Source: Spirochaetota bacterium (GTDB taxonomy: Bacteria; Spirochaetota; Spirochaetia; CADAEX01). From it: DNA of 48,422 nucleotides. Position 1 is the stretch's first letter. Every line of letters begins with the position of its first letter. Made by a program: the position numbers and the translations under genes. Below the pieces are notes generated by a model. That model searched no databases. It saw nothing but the letters and a program-made list of their open reading frames with translations, and had not been told where the DNA came from. Below, one piece after another: positions 20,141-30,224 of this stretch. The stretch is taken from the NCBI GenBank assembly GCA_009786125.1, contig WQTU01000133.1, positions 1 through 48,422 on the forward strand, in the 5' to 3' direction.

Positions 20141-21373
20141 CTAATTAGTAGTTTGCATTAACATCATTTCATCGAGTATCCGTAATGTTCTTTTTACAGT
20201 TGCAAGGTTTGCTATTGCGGGGCTAAATCCCGGATCAAGCTCAATAGCTCTTTCCCAATAATCCGCAGCTGCCCTTAGGTCGCCATTAGCATAAGCAAGG
20301 AGCCCCAGGATATAAAATTCATCAACTCTTGTAGCAACTTGCCCTCTGCCTCTATCGCCAAGATTAAGAGATGCTACAACACTAAATCTGTCAAGCCCGG
20401 CTTGGGTTGTAAGGTCGAGTGTATAGTTGAAGTTAAAACTTATATTGTTAAAATCAATCCTGCTTCCTACAGAAAATCTTGGGTTATTACCCCTGTATCT
20501 AAAGCCGCATTGAACAGAGAAAAAATCTGTAACTCTAAGATCCGCGCCTACAGCAAAACCCCATTTTTCTGCAGGAATTTCCGGGTCAAGGGAAATCGGC
20601 TGTGTAAAATCAAAGGCAAGTATTAATGGTCTTATAGGCGAATATGCAATTCCTGCTGTTACTTCAAGCGGCAGAGGGTCGTCCAGTTGTGCAATCCCTA
20701 AATTCTTTAAAGTAATGCCGAAAGATGCATTTTTCTCCCTTGCATGATAAAATTTAAGAAAATTAAATCTTGTAAGAAGTCCAAAATCCATCATTGTTGC
20801 AAAAGCTGACTGATTTGCATAAATAGCCTCAGGGATGTGGCGGTAAGCAATTTTAAAATTTGTGCCAAGTGCGATTCCCCAAAAATCATGACTAGCAAAA
20901 AATCTGTATGAGGCGTTAATTATTCCAACAGTTTCAGAATAGAACCCCCTGGATGTTCGTTCGCCCCAAAACCCATATCCTGTAAATGGAACATAGAGAA
21001 ATTTTGCTCCCAGCGCAAAGCCAAAATTATTATGTCTTGCTGTAAAAACAAGACTTTCTATATTTGTATCTGCTATCCAATTATTATGGAAAAAAACGAG
21101 TTCTGTATATCTAAGGCTGGAGCTTCCCGCAGGATTAGCCTCTAAAAAGCTTGCATCATCTGCAACTGCTGTAAAAGCTGTGCCCATTGCCTCCATTCTC
21201 CCGCCCATTGGTATAAGAAGGGTTGGAAATGCTGTAAGACCTGTATTTGGGTCAGAAAAAGAGCCAAAAAGCCTGTCTTTTCTATAATAGAAATCAGATA
21301 AATCAAAGGCTGATGCGGAAAATGAGACTAAAATTATGAATAAAATTGCAAAACAAAGTAGTTTTTTTGCCAT
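20141..21373 (-). CDS. UPF0164 / PorV-like (FadL-like beta-barrel) outer-membrane protein with C-terminal TPR
   Basis: Signal peptide; PMGGRMEAMGTAFTAVADDASFLEANPAGSSSL; amphipathic strands; C-terminal LLAYANGDLRAAADYWERAIELDPGFSPAI TPR. Confidence 0.8.
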   Translation of the reverse strand: MAKKLLCFAILFIILVSFSASAFDLSDFYYRKDRLFGSFSDPNTGLTAFPTLLIPMGGRMEAMGTAFTAVADDASFLEANPAGSSSLRYTELVFFHNNWIADTNIESLVFTARHNNFGFALGAKFLYVPFTGYGFWGERTSRGFYSETVGIINASYRFFASHDFWGIALGTNFKIAYRHIPEAIYANQSAFATMMDFGLLTRFNFLKFYHAREKNASFGITLKNLGIAQLDDPLPLEVTAGIAYSPIRPLILAFDFTQPISLDPEIPAEKWGFAVGADLRVTDFFSVQCGFRYRGNNPRFSVGSRIDFNNISFNFNYTLDLTTQAGLDRFSVVASLNLGDRGRGQVATRVDEFYILGLLAYANGDLRAAADYWERAIELDPGFSPAIANLATVKRTLRILDEMMLMQTTN

Positions 21374-21550
21374 TTTTCCTTATACTATATAATAACAGAT
21401 AGTTTTAAAAAAAACGAGTAACTATTTTAAATAATCGGAATTTTTTATAGTAAGTTTACTATATTAGCGCTACTTATCTATAATATGTTACTTTATTGCC
21501 GATAATATAGTAATATATTCATGTAAAATTAAAGAAGGGGTAGGCAAAGT

Positions 21551-24500
21551 ATCAGAACGCCTTTTAGCTTAAAACATTTATTATTTTACTCACTCTTTAT
21601 TTTATGCCTAGTTGCTCAAGCTTATGGCGGCGGGAAGAGGGAAGATCCAATGTCTACTGCGAGACAGCTTATTAGTGAAAGAAAATTCAACGAAGCTGTA
21701 AAAATTCTGGCAGAAATTGTAAAAAATGAGCCCAATAGACTTGATGAAGTTGAATCTCAAATGGCTATTGTCAGAAGTGTCCGCAATCAATACAACCTTT
21801 ATTATGAACAATTAATAGCCATTCTTAGAAAAGAAGATTTTACAGAGCAGGATATAATAGCCGCATATGGGCTTATTGATGATATAATGGCACTGGATCC
21901 TTATCCGGATCAGACAGTTATTACTTTTTTGGAAGTGGCAAGACGAACGGTAGCATTTAGATACCACGACATTCGGTTCAGGGGAATAATGGATAGGGCT
22001 TTGGCTCTCATACTGCAGGCAAGGTATTGGGAAGCAATTGCATTATATACCGAAGCAATAGGGTTTTACAGGGGAATTTTTATAGAAAATCGCCCCGAAC
22101 ATATAATAAGGGAAGCAGATAATACAGTTCAGGAAGCAAGAGAAACAATAAACAGATTTCTGGCATTTCAAACCCCGTATTTACAAGCCGCAGAGAGAGC
22201 CAGAAGAGAATCTGCAAGAGACGCTCAGTTTATGTTAAATAGCGCGGAATATAATGATCTTGTTAATGTTATAAGAAGAATGGCTGCGGCGCGGGAAGAA
22301 GCATCTGCTATGCTAACCAGAATTGAGCAAAGAGTAAACCAATTACTGCTGCCCATTGAATTTGACATTCCTTATCTATCTTCGATTAGTACTGTTATGA
22401 GGGGCAGGCGTGCAGGCGCCGAGGAAGGGGTTTTTGCTGCTATTGGGTTTTTATGGGATAGTATAATTGACGAAAATACAGCTCTTCTTACAGGGCATTC
22501 AGATACGCATTTTAGCAGAGGAAGAATGCAATTTAACAACGGGCAGTACCGCGATGCTGAAATTAGTTTTGGCTTTGCAAAAAACCGTAACGATATAATA
22601 TACAATCTTGTTTCTTTAAGAGGGTATAATATAAGCGCTGCCGGAGGGTTTGATCACTATGAATGGCTAAGCATATTGCCTGATCATTTACCTCAGTATT
22701 ATGAAGCGGAAAAGAAAGCCAGAGCAGCCAATGATTACATATTGTTATCTCAGATTATGCAGAGGATAACTGCAATAGAAAACAATTTACTCCGGGAAAC
22801 AGTTTTTAATAATATTATAACCGCCAGGAATCAGGTAGTCTCGGACAATAGAATGATTTCTGTAAACCATGCAGCATGGCAGGAAAGCGAAGAATCTATG
22901 CTAAGACTAATACAAGCGGATTTTTCTGTAGACAATGCGTTGGCTGTTTCTACAGAGATGAAAAATCTTTTTGGAGTGCATGAAGCAAGGCTTAATTCTC
23001 TTTCAGCGTCGCTTATAAGGATAGGAGTAGATCTTGTTTATTTACCGGTATCGAGGGATCTTCAGGCTCAATTGGCACATGTGAGACCAGGGTTCGAAAT
23101 GGTTGACGGGATTCAAACTGTAATAGGAGAAGGTGATGCTGCTTTCACTATTACTGCACGGTATAATCAAAGAGCAATGGAGCTTTTTACTGGAAGTTTG
23201 GCAGGGTTTGCAATCACAGAAAATAATCTCAGGAATATTTTAACAATAATTTATGAAAGCAGCGAAGATGCTTTGTCGGCCGATGCCTTGAGAGAACCTG
23301 AAGAAAGTATTAATAATGATTTGGCTGTGATTGCATCTATACGCGGTGATATAGAAAGGTATATGCAGATTTCCAGGGACTTTCTTATTCGCGCCGAAGT
23401 TCATAGAACTCAGGCTGACAGATTTATTGCAGATGCAAGAGCTAATCTTGACCGAGATAATTTTGATGTAGCCCGCGAGAGTTTGCGGCTAGCAGGAGAA
23501 AGTTATGCTAGTTCGCTTAGTTTAAACGAAGACCCTGTGCTTAGAGCAAACAGCGACAGGGAGATATTTGCGTTATCGGATGAAATATTAAGAAGACAGA
23601 GCGCTTTTGTAGTTGAAGCAGTAAGAAGAAATATTAACGAAGCAAGAGATCTTTATACAAGAGAAAGATTTGGAGATGCAGAAAATATTCTTCAAAATTC
23701 ACAAACTTTGTGGCGCACTGTAAATGATGAAGATGTTAATCCGGAGCTGGAATTTTGGCTGAGTCTTGTGCGTACAGCGTTATCGGTTAGAACAGGCAGG
23801 GTTATTGCAGAAGCAGATCCGCTTTTTAGAGAAATGACTCAGGTACTTAATCTTGCCAGAAATGACTATCTGAATGCTATTGCAGCAAATCAAAGAGGCA
23901 ACAGAGCGGAAATGCTGCGGCATCTTAATCAGGCAGAAGAAAAACTTCTGCTTGTAACCATACCTTTTCCCATCAATCAGGAAGCAAGCGTTCTTTCTTT
24001 GAGAATTATGCAGCTTAGGGATCAGCAAGCTTTTAATGTAATGTTTAGAGAGCGCTATGATATGGCAGTAGGAATGATTGATGTAAACCCCGGCGAAGCG
24101 CATTTGATACTTAATGATCTTAGAGCTATAAATCCTAATTTTCCAGGAATAGATCAGGCAATTATTAGAACAGAAATCAGGCTTGGCATGAGAACTCCTC
24201 CGCCTGATCCTGCAAGAATAAGAGAAGCAGAAACTTTACTTCAAAGAGCAAATGCGATCTTTTTAACTAATGTAAGAAGTAACTTCCCTATAGCGATTGC
24301 GTATCTTAACAGGGCATTTGAGTTGAACCCGAATGATGGCAGAATAACTGCTCTTAGAGACAGGGTGCAGACAGAAATAGGAGGAACTGCAACAATTGTA
24401 CTTTCAAGCGAAGCGCAGCAGCAGTACAGGCTTGCGGAACAGGAATTTATAAACGGAAATTTTTTTACCTCTCTTGCAATTGTTGAAAGACTGCTTCAAG

Positions 24501-24565
24501 ACCCAAGGAACAGAAATTATACTCCCCTTCTTGAACTTAGAAGGAGGATTGAAGCAAGAATATGA
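21551..24565 (+). CDS. large periplasmic TPR-like repeat protein, putative signal peptide/lipoprotein; probable ATC start
   Basis: ORF track starts at ATG 21650, but in-frame upstream codons give (ATC)RTPFSLKHLLFYSLFILCLVAQAYGGGKREDP, a signal peptide, preceded by AAAGAAGGGG. No ATG/GTG/TTG between the stop at 21530 and 21650. Confidence 0.7.
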   Translation: MRTPFSLKHLLFYSLFILCLVAQAYGGGKREDPMSTARQLISERKFNEAVKILAEIVKNEPNRLDEVESQMAIVRSVRNQYNLYYEQLIAILRKEDFTEQDIIAAYGLIDDIMALDPYPDQTVITFLEVARRTVAFRYHDIRFRGIMDRALALILQARYWEAIALYTEAIGFYRGIFIENRPEHIIREADNTVQEARETINRFLAFQTPYLQAAERARRESARDAQFMLNSAEYNDLVNVIRRMAAAREEASAMLTRIEQRVNQLLLPIEFDIPYLSSISTVMRGRRAGAEEGVFAAIGFLWDSIIDENTALLTGHSDTHFSRGRMQFNNGQYRDAEISFGFAKNRNDIIYNLVSLRGYNISAAGGFDHYEWLSILPDHLPQYYEAEKKARAANDYILLSQIMQRITAIENNLLRETVFNNIITARNQVVSDNRMISVNHAAWQESEESMLRLIQADFSVDNALAVSTEMKNLFGVHEARLNSLSASLIRIGVDLVYLPVSRDLQAQLAHVRPGFEMVDGIQTVIGEGDAAFTITARYNQRAMELFTGSLAGFAITENNLRNILTIIYESSEDALSADALREPEESINNDLAVIASIRGDIERYMQISRDFLIRAEVHRTQADRFIADARANLDRDNFDVARESLRLAGESYASSLSLNEDPVLRANSDREIFALSDEILRRQSAFVVEAVRRNINEARDLYTRERFGDAENILQNSQTLWRTVNDEDVNPELEFWLSLVRTALSVRTGRVIAEADPLFREMTQVLNLARNDYLNAIAANQRGNRAEMLRHLNQAEEKLLLVTIPFPINQEASVLSLRIMQLRDQQAFNVMFRERYDMAVGMIDVNPGEAHLILNDLRAINPNFPGIDQAIIRTEIRLGMRTPPPDPARIREAETLLQRANAIFLTNVRSNFPIAIAYLNRAFELNPNDGRITALRDRVQTEIGGTATIVLSSEAQQQYRLAEQEFINGNFFTSLAIVERLLQDPRNRNYTPLLELRRRIEARI

Positions 24566-27500
24566 TTTTGTTCAGAACGGGTCATTGCTTTTTTATTGCC
24601 TTGTTTTTGCTGCTCATGCCTGCATCATTATTTTCTGTTGATATTTTCTGGGATAGTCAGAGAGTTATTGTTCCTTCAAATGCAAGATTTCATTCTGCAG
24701 CATCCGGCGGCGGGAATACGGCTGTTGTATGGCATGAATTTGTAAGGCAGGATGCAGACAGGGGAATTATATTTTTATCTATTGCTACAAGCAGCGATGG
24801 CATAGAGTGGTTCAGGAATGAAAGGTTTGCGGGTCCTTTTAGTTATGCAGGCGATGAAGTTTCGATCTGCTCGCTTGCTGTTAATAATAACGGCGAAATA
24901 TTCGTAGCTGCTTCGGTAAGCGCCAACAGTGTTAAAATTTTTAAATCATCAGACAATGGGCGAACCTTTACTTATGAAACGCATCAAGCCTCTTTTGCAA
25001 TGGCTATAGGACCAAGGCTTTTTATAAAAGAAGACGGAACATTTATAATGTTTGTAACGCAAGAGGTTGGGAGTAATCTTTCGATATTTTATTCTTTATC
25101 GGATGACGGTATGCAGTGGGGAGAGTTCAGGCAGCTTGTCAGCGGAGCAGGCTTTACGCTTAACTTTCTTCCTCACTTTGTATCAAGAAACAATGTTGAG
25201 TATGTTATTTTTCAGTCTCTTTTACTAAGAGATAGATTGTCGTCGTTTCAATTGTATCTTATGCGAAGTACCGACGGCGGAAGAACATGGCGCAACTTAA
25301 GAAGAATTACAGACTTTAGCGACCCAGGTCCAGGCACAGTAATTGGGGCAGATGAGTTTGATAATCAAAGACCGCACTTTATAATTGTAGATGATACCAT
25401 AAGGCTTGTCTGGGAAAGAAGAAATATAAATGAAACAAATTCTCAAATATATTTTGCCACGCTTGATCTTGCCGGCAATCTTATTGGAACTGCAGAGAGA
25501 ATATCAAGAGGCAATAGAATTTGCCGTTATCCAAGGGTTGCATCATATATGGGCACAAACGTTGTTACCTGGTTTGATAACCGCAGGGGAGATTACAGCA
25601 TAATTTTTGCTAGTTATACTGGTGTAACCTGGAGAGAAAGAGATCTTTCTGCCATGGCAGGAAATTCAACATTTGGGCAGATGGTAGAGGTCGGTGATGC
25701 ATTAAATATTTTTTGGGAAAACAGAATAGGAACTACGTCAAGAGTAGTAATGGTTTCCCCAAAGACAGAGGTTATTACTCCTGTAATTACTCCGTTAAAT
25801 TTTGCAGCTAACAGAAGAGCATCAATTGACAGATTTGAATTCTCGTGGAATCTTCCTCCAGACCCTGTAGGCATTGCCGGCTTTAGTTACTCGGTTGGAA
25901 GAGACCGCAACGGAGAGCCTCCAAGAAGAATAATGAATACTGCCAGGCAGCTAAGGGGAGAGGTAACCGTAAGAGAAGATGGTCCGTGGTATATATACTT
26001 GGCTGCAGTGGATTATGCAGGTAACTGGTCTCCAACTGCTGTAATGCCAATATTCAGAGATACGCAGCCGCCGGACAGGCTTGTTTTGGAAGAATTTGAA
26101 ACTGATGATAACGGATTTTTGTTATCAAACAATGTCAGAATTAACTGGCTGCAGACAGATGACAAGCCGCTTACCGGTTTTATATATAATCTTCAGTTGC
26201 TGGATGAAAACTTTCGCAGTGATGTGGATGACGGCACATTCTTGGAGAGAATAAGAAACCCCGAGATGAGAAATCTTATTAATCCTTCGTTTATTAATCG
26301 GCACAATATGGATAACGGAATATGGGGATTTTCTGTTGCAGCAGTTGACGAAGCAGGAAATATAGGCGAGCCGGTGCAAACTGTTTTTAGGCTCAATAAA
26401 TATGTGCCTGTAACATTTATTACATCTATAAGTGCTGTTAGAGATCAGCTAGACCGAATAACAATTAGTATAAGCGGAAGAGGTTTCTCTGTGGGCGGAA
26501 ATATACATACCATAATTCTTGACAGAGATGGGCAAGAACCGTGGGATTATACTTTTTACCTTCGCGAAGGCGCATATAATGTTCAAACGGACAGGCTTAT
26601 AACTGATTTAACTGTTTTTAATATTCAGGCAGGCGAATACAGGATTGGAGTTATTCACCCGACACGCGGGCTTTATTTTAGCCGCCCTGTCATAAGGCTT
26701 GAGCCTTCGGGTAACGTAAAGTTCGGTTATTTTCTTTCTGAACATGAAACAATCTGGAAACCGGTAAACCGCAGGTTATTTACATTTAATATTGGCGGCG
26801 CAGGTTTTTATCTTATTCTTGCCTTGTCTTTTCTTGTTGTATTTGTTTCTGCTTTTAGAATCAGGGCAACATTCAATGATGGAAAACAGCTTGAAAAAGA
26901 TATTTATGCAATTATGAAAGGTATTCCTATTTCGAACAAGAAAATAAAAGAGGATGTGAAAAAAATGAAAAGAAGAGGAATGGGATTAAGATTAAAATTC
27001 ACTTTGTTTGTAGTATTTATTATTATTGCGGTTGTTTTAATGATAGCGCTTCCGCTTGGAAGATTTATGTTAGATACACAGAAGAATAATCTTGTTACAG
27101 GGCTGCAGCGTCAGGTAGAGGTATTGCTTGACAACATTACGCATAACGCTAGATTGCATTTACCTGGAGCAAATATGATTGAGCTTGGTCTTTTACCATT
27201 GCAGAGGGAAGCTATACCTGATGCAAAATATGTAACAATAACATCAAGAGGCTTAGGAAACGCAGTAGGGCATGATTTTCTTTGGGTAAGTGATGATCCT
27301 GACATATTTTCAAAAATTAATGCCAGAGAAATAGTCCCGGGAAGAGACAGAGTTTCTGATCCAGTTTCAGCAATGATCGAAGAACTTGAAGAGAGGATAA
27401 ATAACGAAGCAGCAGAAAGAGTTTTGTCTTATTCCCATGAAGTTGACAGGCTTGGGCGAGAGGCTATAGCTCTTGTTGGAATAGCGGGGCGCGAAGCAGC

Positions 27501-29127
27501 TCTTCAGGAGCTCCAGAATCAAATAAGGGAATATGATCAGGTAATAACCAGACTGTTAAGAGATATTGGAAGAGTGATATATAGTCATCCGCCCATAGAT
27601 CTTGAAAACTATGATATTGAAGACAGAGTTTACATTTTTTATAAACCTATTATTTTCCGGCAGCCCGGAGAAGATACTTTTTTTAGAGGAGTTGTAAGAC
27701 TTGGAGTATCTACAAGCAGTTTGCTTGCAGAAGTAAGAAATTCAAATATGATTCTTGTGCAGCAAACGCTTGTAATTGCCACAATTGCAGTTGTTTTCGG
27801 AATAATCGCAGCTCTTATTCTTTCAACAGTTATTATTCGCCCTATTCGTATGCTTGTAAAAGGTCTTGAAGTTATCCGCGATACAGAGGATAAAGAAACA
27901 TTAAAAAATCATGTGATAAAAGTTAAATCCAAAGATGAAATATTTCTTCTTGCTGAAACAGTTAACCAGATGACAGAAGGATTGGTAAAAGCTGCGGCTG
28001 CAAGTAAAGAGCTTACAGTTGGTAAAGATGTCCAGAAAATGTTTATCCCTCTTGAAAAAGATGATTTTGGGAATAAATTTACAACTGGAAAACAGTTCAC
28101 AGATAAATTTGAATATTTTGGCTATTACGAAGGTGCAAAAGGTGTATCAGGTGACTATTTTGATTATTTAAAGCTTGATGAAGATAACTTTGTGCTTATT
28201 AAATGCGATGTTGCAGGCAAAGGTGTACCTGCATCGCTAATCATGGTTGAAGTAGCAACAATTTTTCTAAGTTATTTTAAGCGCTGGAAGAGTAATCAAA
28301 AAATAAATCTGCCGGAAGTTATTATAAACATAAATGACATGCTTGAAGAAAGAGGATTTAAAGGAAGATTTGCCACATTGGTTATTGTTCTCGTAAATGT
28401 TGCAACAGGTGAAAGTTATATCTGTAATGCAGGAGACAAAATAGTTCATTTTTACAGCAAGAAAGAGAATATGATGAAACAGGTAACGCTTCCTGATGCG
28501 CCTGCATCCGGAGTATTTCCGTCGATAATGGTTGCAGAACAATTTAAGCAAGTAAAAATGAAAGTAGAAAAAGGAGATGCTTTTATACTCTTTACCGACG
28601 GTATAGAAGAATCCAAAAGAATGTTTCGCGATAGTAATTTTCAACTTATTAAATGTACTGGATCCGTAACGACTAATGATAAAACGGATATCAAGAAACT
28701 AGAGCATGGAAATCACTATGTGGGCTCAGGTGATGAAGAGTTTGGGCTTTCAAGAGTGTATGATGTATTAAATGCAGTATTTAGAAAATCAACTTATAGA
28801 CTTGAAAAATATCATAATCCTATTGAAAATGAACAGCTTACTTTTGACTTTACTTTGTGCGAAGGTACAATGGAAGAAGCAATTATGGCAATGGTTTCGG
28901 TGGAAAGGGTTTTTAGAGTGCTACTTGATCCAGCGGCAACAAAAAATAACAAAATATCTGTAGATATAAAAGTAGATGATTTTCTTAAAAAACACTTTGA
29001 TCAGTACAGGCGTTATTTTGCATACCCTGTTGAAACAACAGACAAACCAAGATATGTTGTATTCTCCAATTTAAAAGAAGACGAACAATATGATGACTTA
29101 ACAATCCTTGCATTCAGGAGAAAGTAA
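24562..29127 (+). CDS. membrane-anchored SpoIIE/PP2C-family phosphatase with extracytoplasmic BNR/sialidase-like propeller and HAMP domain
   Basis: Signal peptide; Asp-box motifs (SSDNGRTF, SDDGMQWG, STDGGRTW); TM segments; HAMP (RPIRMLVKGLEVIRD...SKDEIFLLAETVNQMTEGL); PP2C core (GVSGDYFDY, KCDVAGKGVPASLIMV, FTDGIEES). Confidence 0.85.
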   Translation: MILFRTGHCFFIALFLLLMPASLFSVDIFWDSQRVIVPSNARFHSAASGGGNTAVVWHEFVRQDADRGIIFLSIATSSDGIEWFRNERFAGPFSYAGDEVSICSLAVNNNGEIFVAASVSANSVKIFKSSDNGRTFTYETHQASFAMAIGPRLFIKEDGTFIMFVTQEVGSNLSIFYSLSDDGMQWGEFRQLVSGAGFTLNFLPHFVSRNNVEYVIFQSLLLRDRLSSFQLYLMRSTDGGRTWRNLRRITDFSDPGPGTVIGADEFDNQRPHFIIVDDTIRLVWERRNINETNSQIYFATLDLAGNLIGTAERISRGNRICRYPRVASYMGTNVVTWFDNRRGDYSIIFASYTGVTWRERDLSAMAGNSTFGQMVEVGDALNIFWENRIGTTSRVVMVSPKTEVITPVITPLNFAANRRASIDRFEFSWNLPPDPVGIAGFSYSVGRDRNGEPPRRIMNTARQLRGEVTVREDGPWYIYLAAVDYAGNWSPTAVMPIFRDTQPPDRLVLEEFETDDNGFLLSNNVRINWLQTDDKPLTGFIYNLQLLDENFRSDVDDGTFLERIRNPEMRNLINPSFINRHNMDNGIWGFSVAAVDEAGNIGEPVQTVFRLNKYVPVTFITSISAVRDQLDRITISISGRGFSVGGNIHTIILDRDGQEPWDYTFYLREGAYNVQTDRLITDLTVFNIQAGEYRIGVIHPTRGLYFSRPVIRLEPSGNVKFGYFLSEHETIWKPVNRRLFTFNIGGAGFYLILALSFLVVFVSAFRIRATFNDGKQLEKDIYAIMKGIPISNKKIKEDVKKMKRRGMGLRLKFTLFVVFIIIAVVLMIALPLGRFMLDTQKNNLVTGLQRQVEVLLDNITHNARLHLPGANMIELGLLPLQREAIPDAKYVTITSRGLGNAVGHDFLWVSDDPDIFSKINAREIVPGRDRVSDPVSAMIEELEERINNEAAERVLSYSHEVDRLGREAIALVGIAGREAALQELQNQIREYDQVITRLLRDIGRVIYSHPPIDLENYDIEDRVYIFYKPIIFRQPGEDTFFRGVVRLGVSTSSLLAEVRNSNMILVQQTLVIATIAVVFGIIAALILSTVIIRPIRMLVKGLEVIRDTEDKETLKNHVIKVKSKDEIFLLAETVNQMTEGLVKAAAASKELTVGKDVQKMFIPLEKDDFGNKFTTGKQFTDKFEYFGYYEGAKGVSGDYFDYLKLDEDNFVLIKCDVAGKGVPASLIMVEVATIFLSYFKRWKSNQKINLPEVIININDMLEERGFKGRFATLVIVLVNVATGESYICNAGDKIVHFYSKKENMMKQVTLPDAPASGVFPSIMVAEQFKQVKMKVEKGDAFILFTDGIEESKRMFRDSNFQLIKCTGSVTTNDKTDIKKLEHGNHYVGSGDEEFGLSRVYDVLNAVFRKSTYRLEKYHNPIENEQLTFDFTLCEGTMEEAIMAMVSVERVFRVLLDPAATKNNKISVDIKVDDFLKKHFDQYRRYFAYPVETTDKPRYVVFSNLKEDEQYDDLTILAFRRK

Positions 29128-29442
29128 GTGAATAAGAAAAAAGGGTTTGTATGTCAAAATTGCGAAAAAGCAGTTCCTGCGAATAAGGAAAGATGCCCTC
29201 ATTGCGGAAGATTTTTTAAAGGCGTAAGGTGCCCCAAGTGTTTTTTTGTAGGAGGATCAAATGATTTTTTGAAGGGATGCCCATCTTGCGGTTATCTTGA
29301 AGATGAGGCAGGTAATCCGGATTTTCATAATCATAAAAAAAATAAAACACCCCGCACCATTCCATTATGGTTTCTTCTCTTTTCGGCAGCATTTCTCATA
29401 CTATTAATAATTATACTTATTTATATTTTTTTGAAGATGTGA
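29128..29442 (+). CDS. zinc-ribbon membrane protein (GTG start)
   Basis: CQNCEKAVPANKERCPHCG, CPKC...CPSCG pairs; C-terminal TM. Confidence 0.75.
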   Translation: MNKKKGFVCQNCEKAVPANKERCPHCGRFFKGVRCPKCFFVGGSNDFLKGCPSCGYLEDEAGNPDFHNHKKNKTPRTIPLWFLLFSAAFLILLIIILIYIFLKM

Positions 29443-29454
29443 TACAGTAAAATT

Positions 29455-30147
29455 ATGAAGAAAAATATAGTAATAATTATAATATTTATATTTTTGATAA
29501 TATCATGTAAGCGCGAAAGAGAGGGAGATGAATCTCTGGTGTTGTATCAAGAGCAGAGAGCAGAAAATATTATCGCAGAAGATATTAGAATATCCAATAT
29601 TAGCAATGATAATAATCAGGCTGTAACACTTAACCCAGTGGCGTCTGAAATTCAAAGAAGCAGAGTAGTGCCTGTAAATGTTGGCAATCACAATCTTTTG
29701 CGGGAACAAAACAGAGGTATCGTAACTCCGGAAGATTTTGAAATAGGACCGCTTCTTGTTTCTTCAAACAGAATTGATGAAGAAATTCAAAATAAATTAT
29801 ATAAAGAATTTATAAACAATTTTTTTACCGAGCTTAGGGAACACAACATACCTGCATCTATGATCTTATCAGAAAGTCTTTTTTTTCTTACAAATATTTT
29901 TAACTTTTATATAGAAAGAGAACAGATTCCTGATAATATCAGAATAGGCAGAGTATTCCGTACTCCGGATGGTTTAAAACTAAATTTAAGAATGTTTAAG
30001 GGTAATAATAGAACAGAGGGACAGATTGTACTTGTGGAAACAGATAATGGTCTTAGGGTAAGAAGGTTTCACGGGGATCTCGGAATGCTTGATGTAGAAT
30101 ATACCGGACGTAATGAAAAATTTGAGCCTGAGTTTTTTAGATTTTGA
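29455..30147 (+). CDS. lipoprotein, unknown function
   Basis: MKKNIVIIIIFIFLIISCKRE lipobox. Confidence 0.7.
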   Translation: MKKNIVIIIIFIFLIISCKREREGDESLVLYQEQRAENIIAEDIRISNISNDNNQAVTLNPVASEIQRSRVVPVNVGNHNLLREQNRGIVTPEDFEIGPLLVSSNRIDEEIQNKLYKEFINNFFTELREHNIPASMILSESLFFLTNIFNFYIEREQIPDNIRIGRVFRTPDGLKLNLRMFKGNNRTEGQIVLVETDNGLRVRRFHGDLGMLDVEYTGRNEKFEPEFFRF

Positions 30148-30149
30148 TA

Positions 30150-30196
30150 CCGAAGGAGAACCTTCGCTCGCAGATACTAGCTCTGCGGGAAATACC
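30150..30196 (-). repeat. 47-bp element, copy P2 (intergenic)
   Basis: Reverse complement GGTATTTCCCGCAGAGCTAGTATCTGCGAGCGAAGGTTCTCCTTCGG; near-identical to P1. Confidence 0.88.
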
Positions 30197-30224
30197 AAGA
30201 TAAGTCGAAAAGGCGGGGATTAAA

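Noticed and set aside
28267-28644. 125-aa minus-strand ORF within the phosphatase gene
   Set aside because: Antisense to the conserved PP2C catalytic core; no independent coding evidence.
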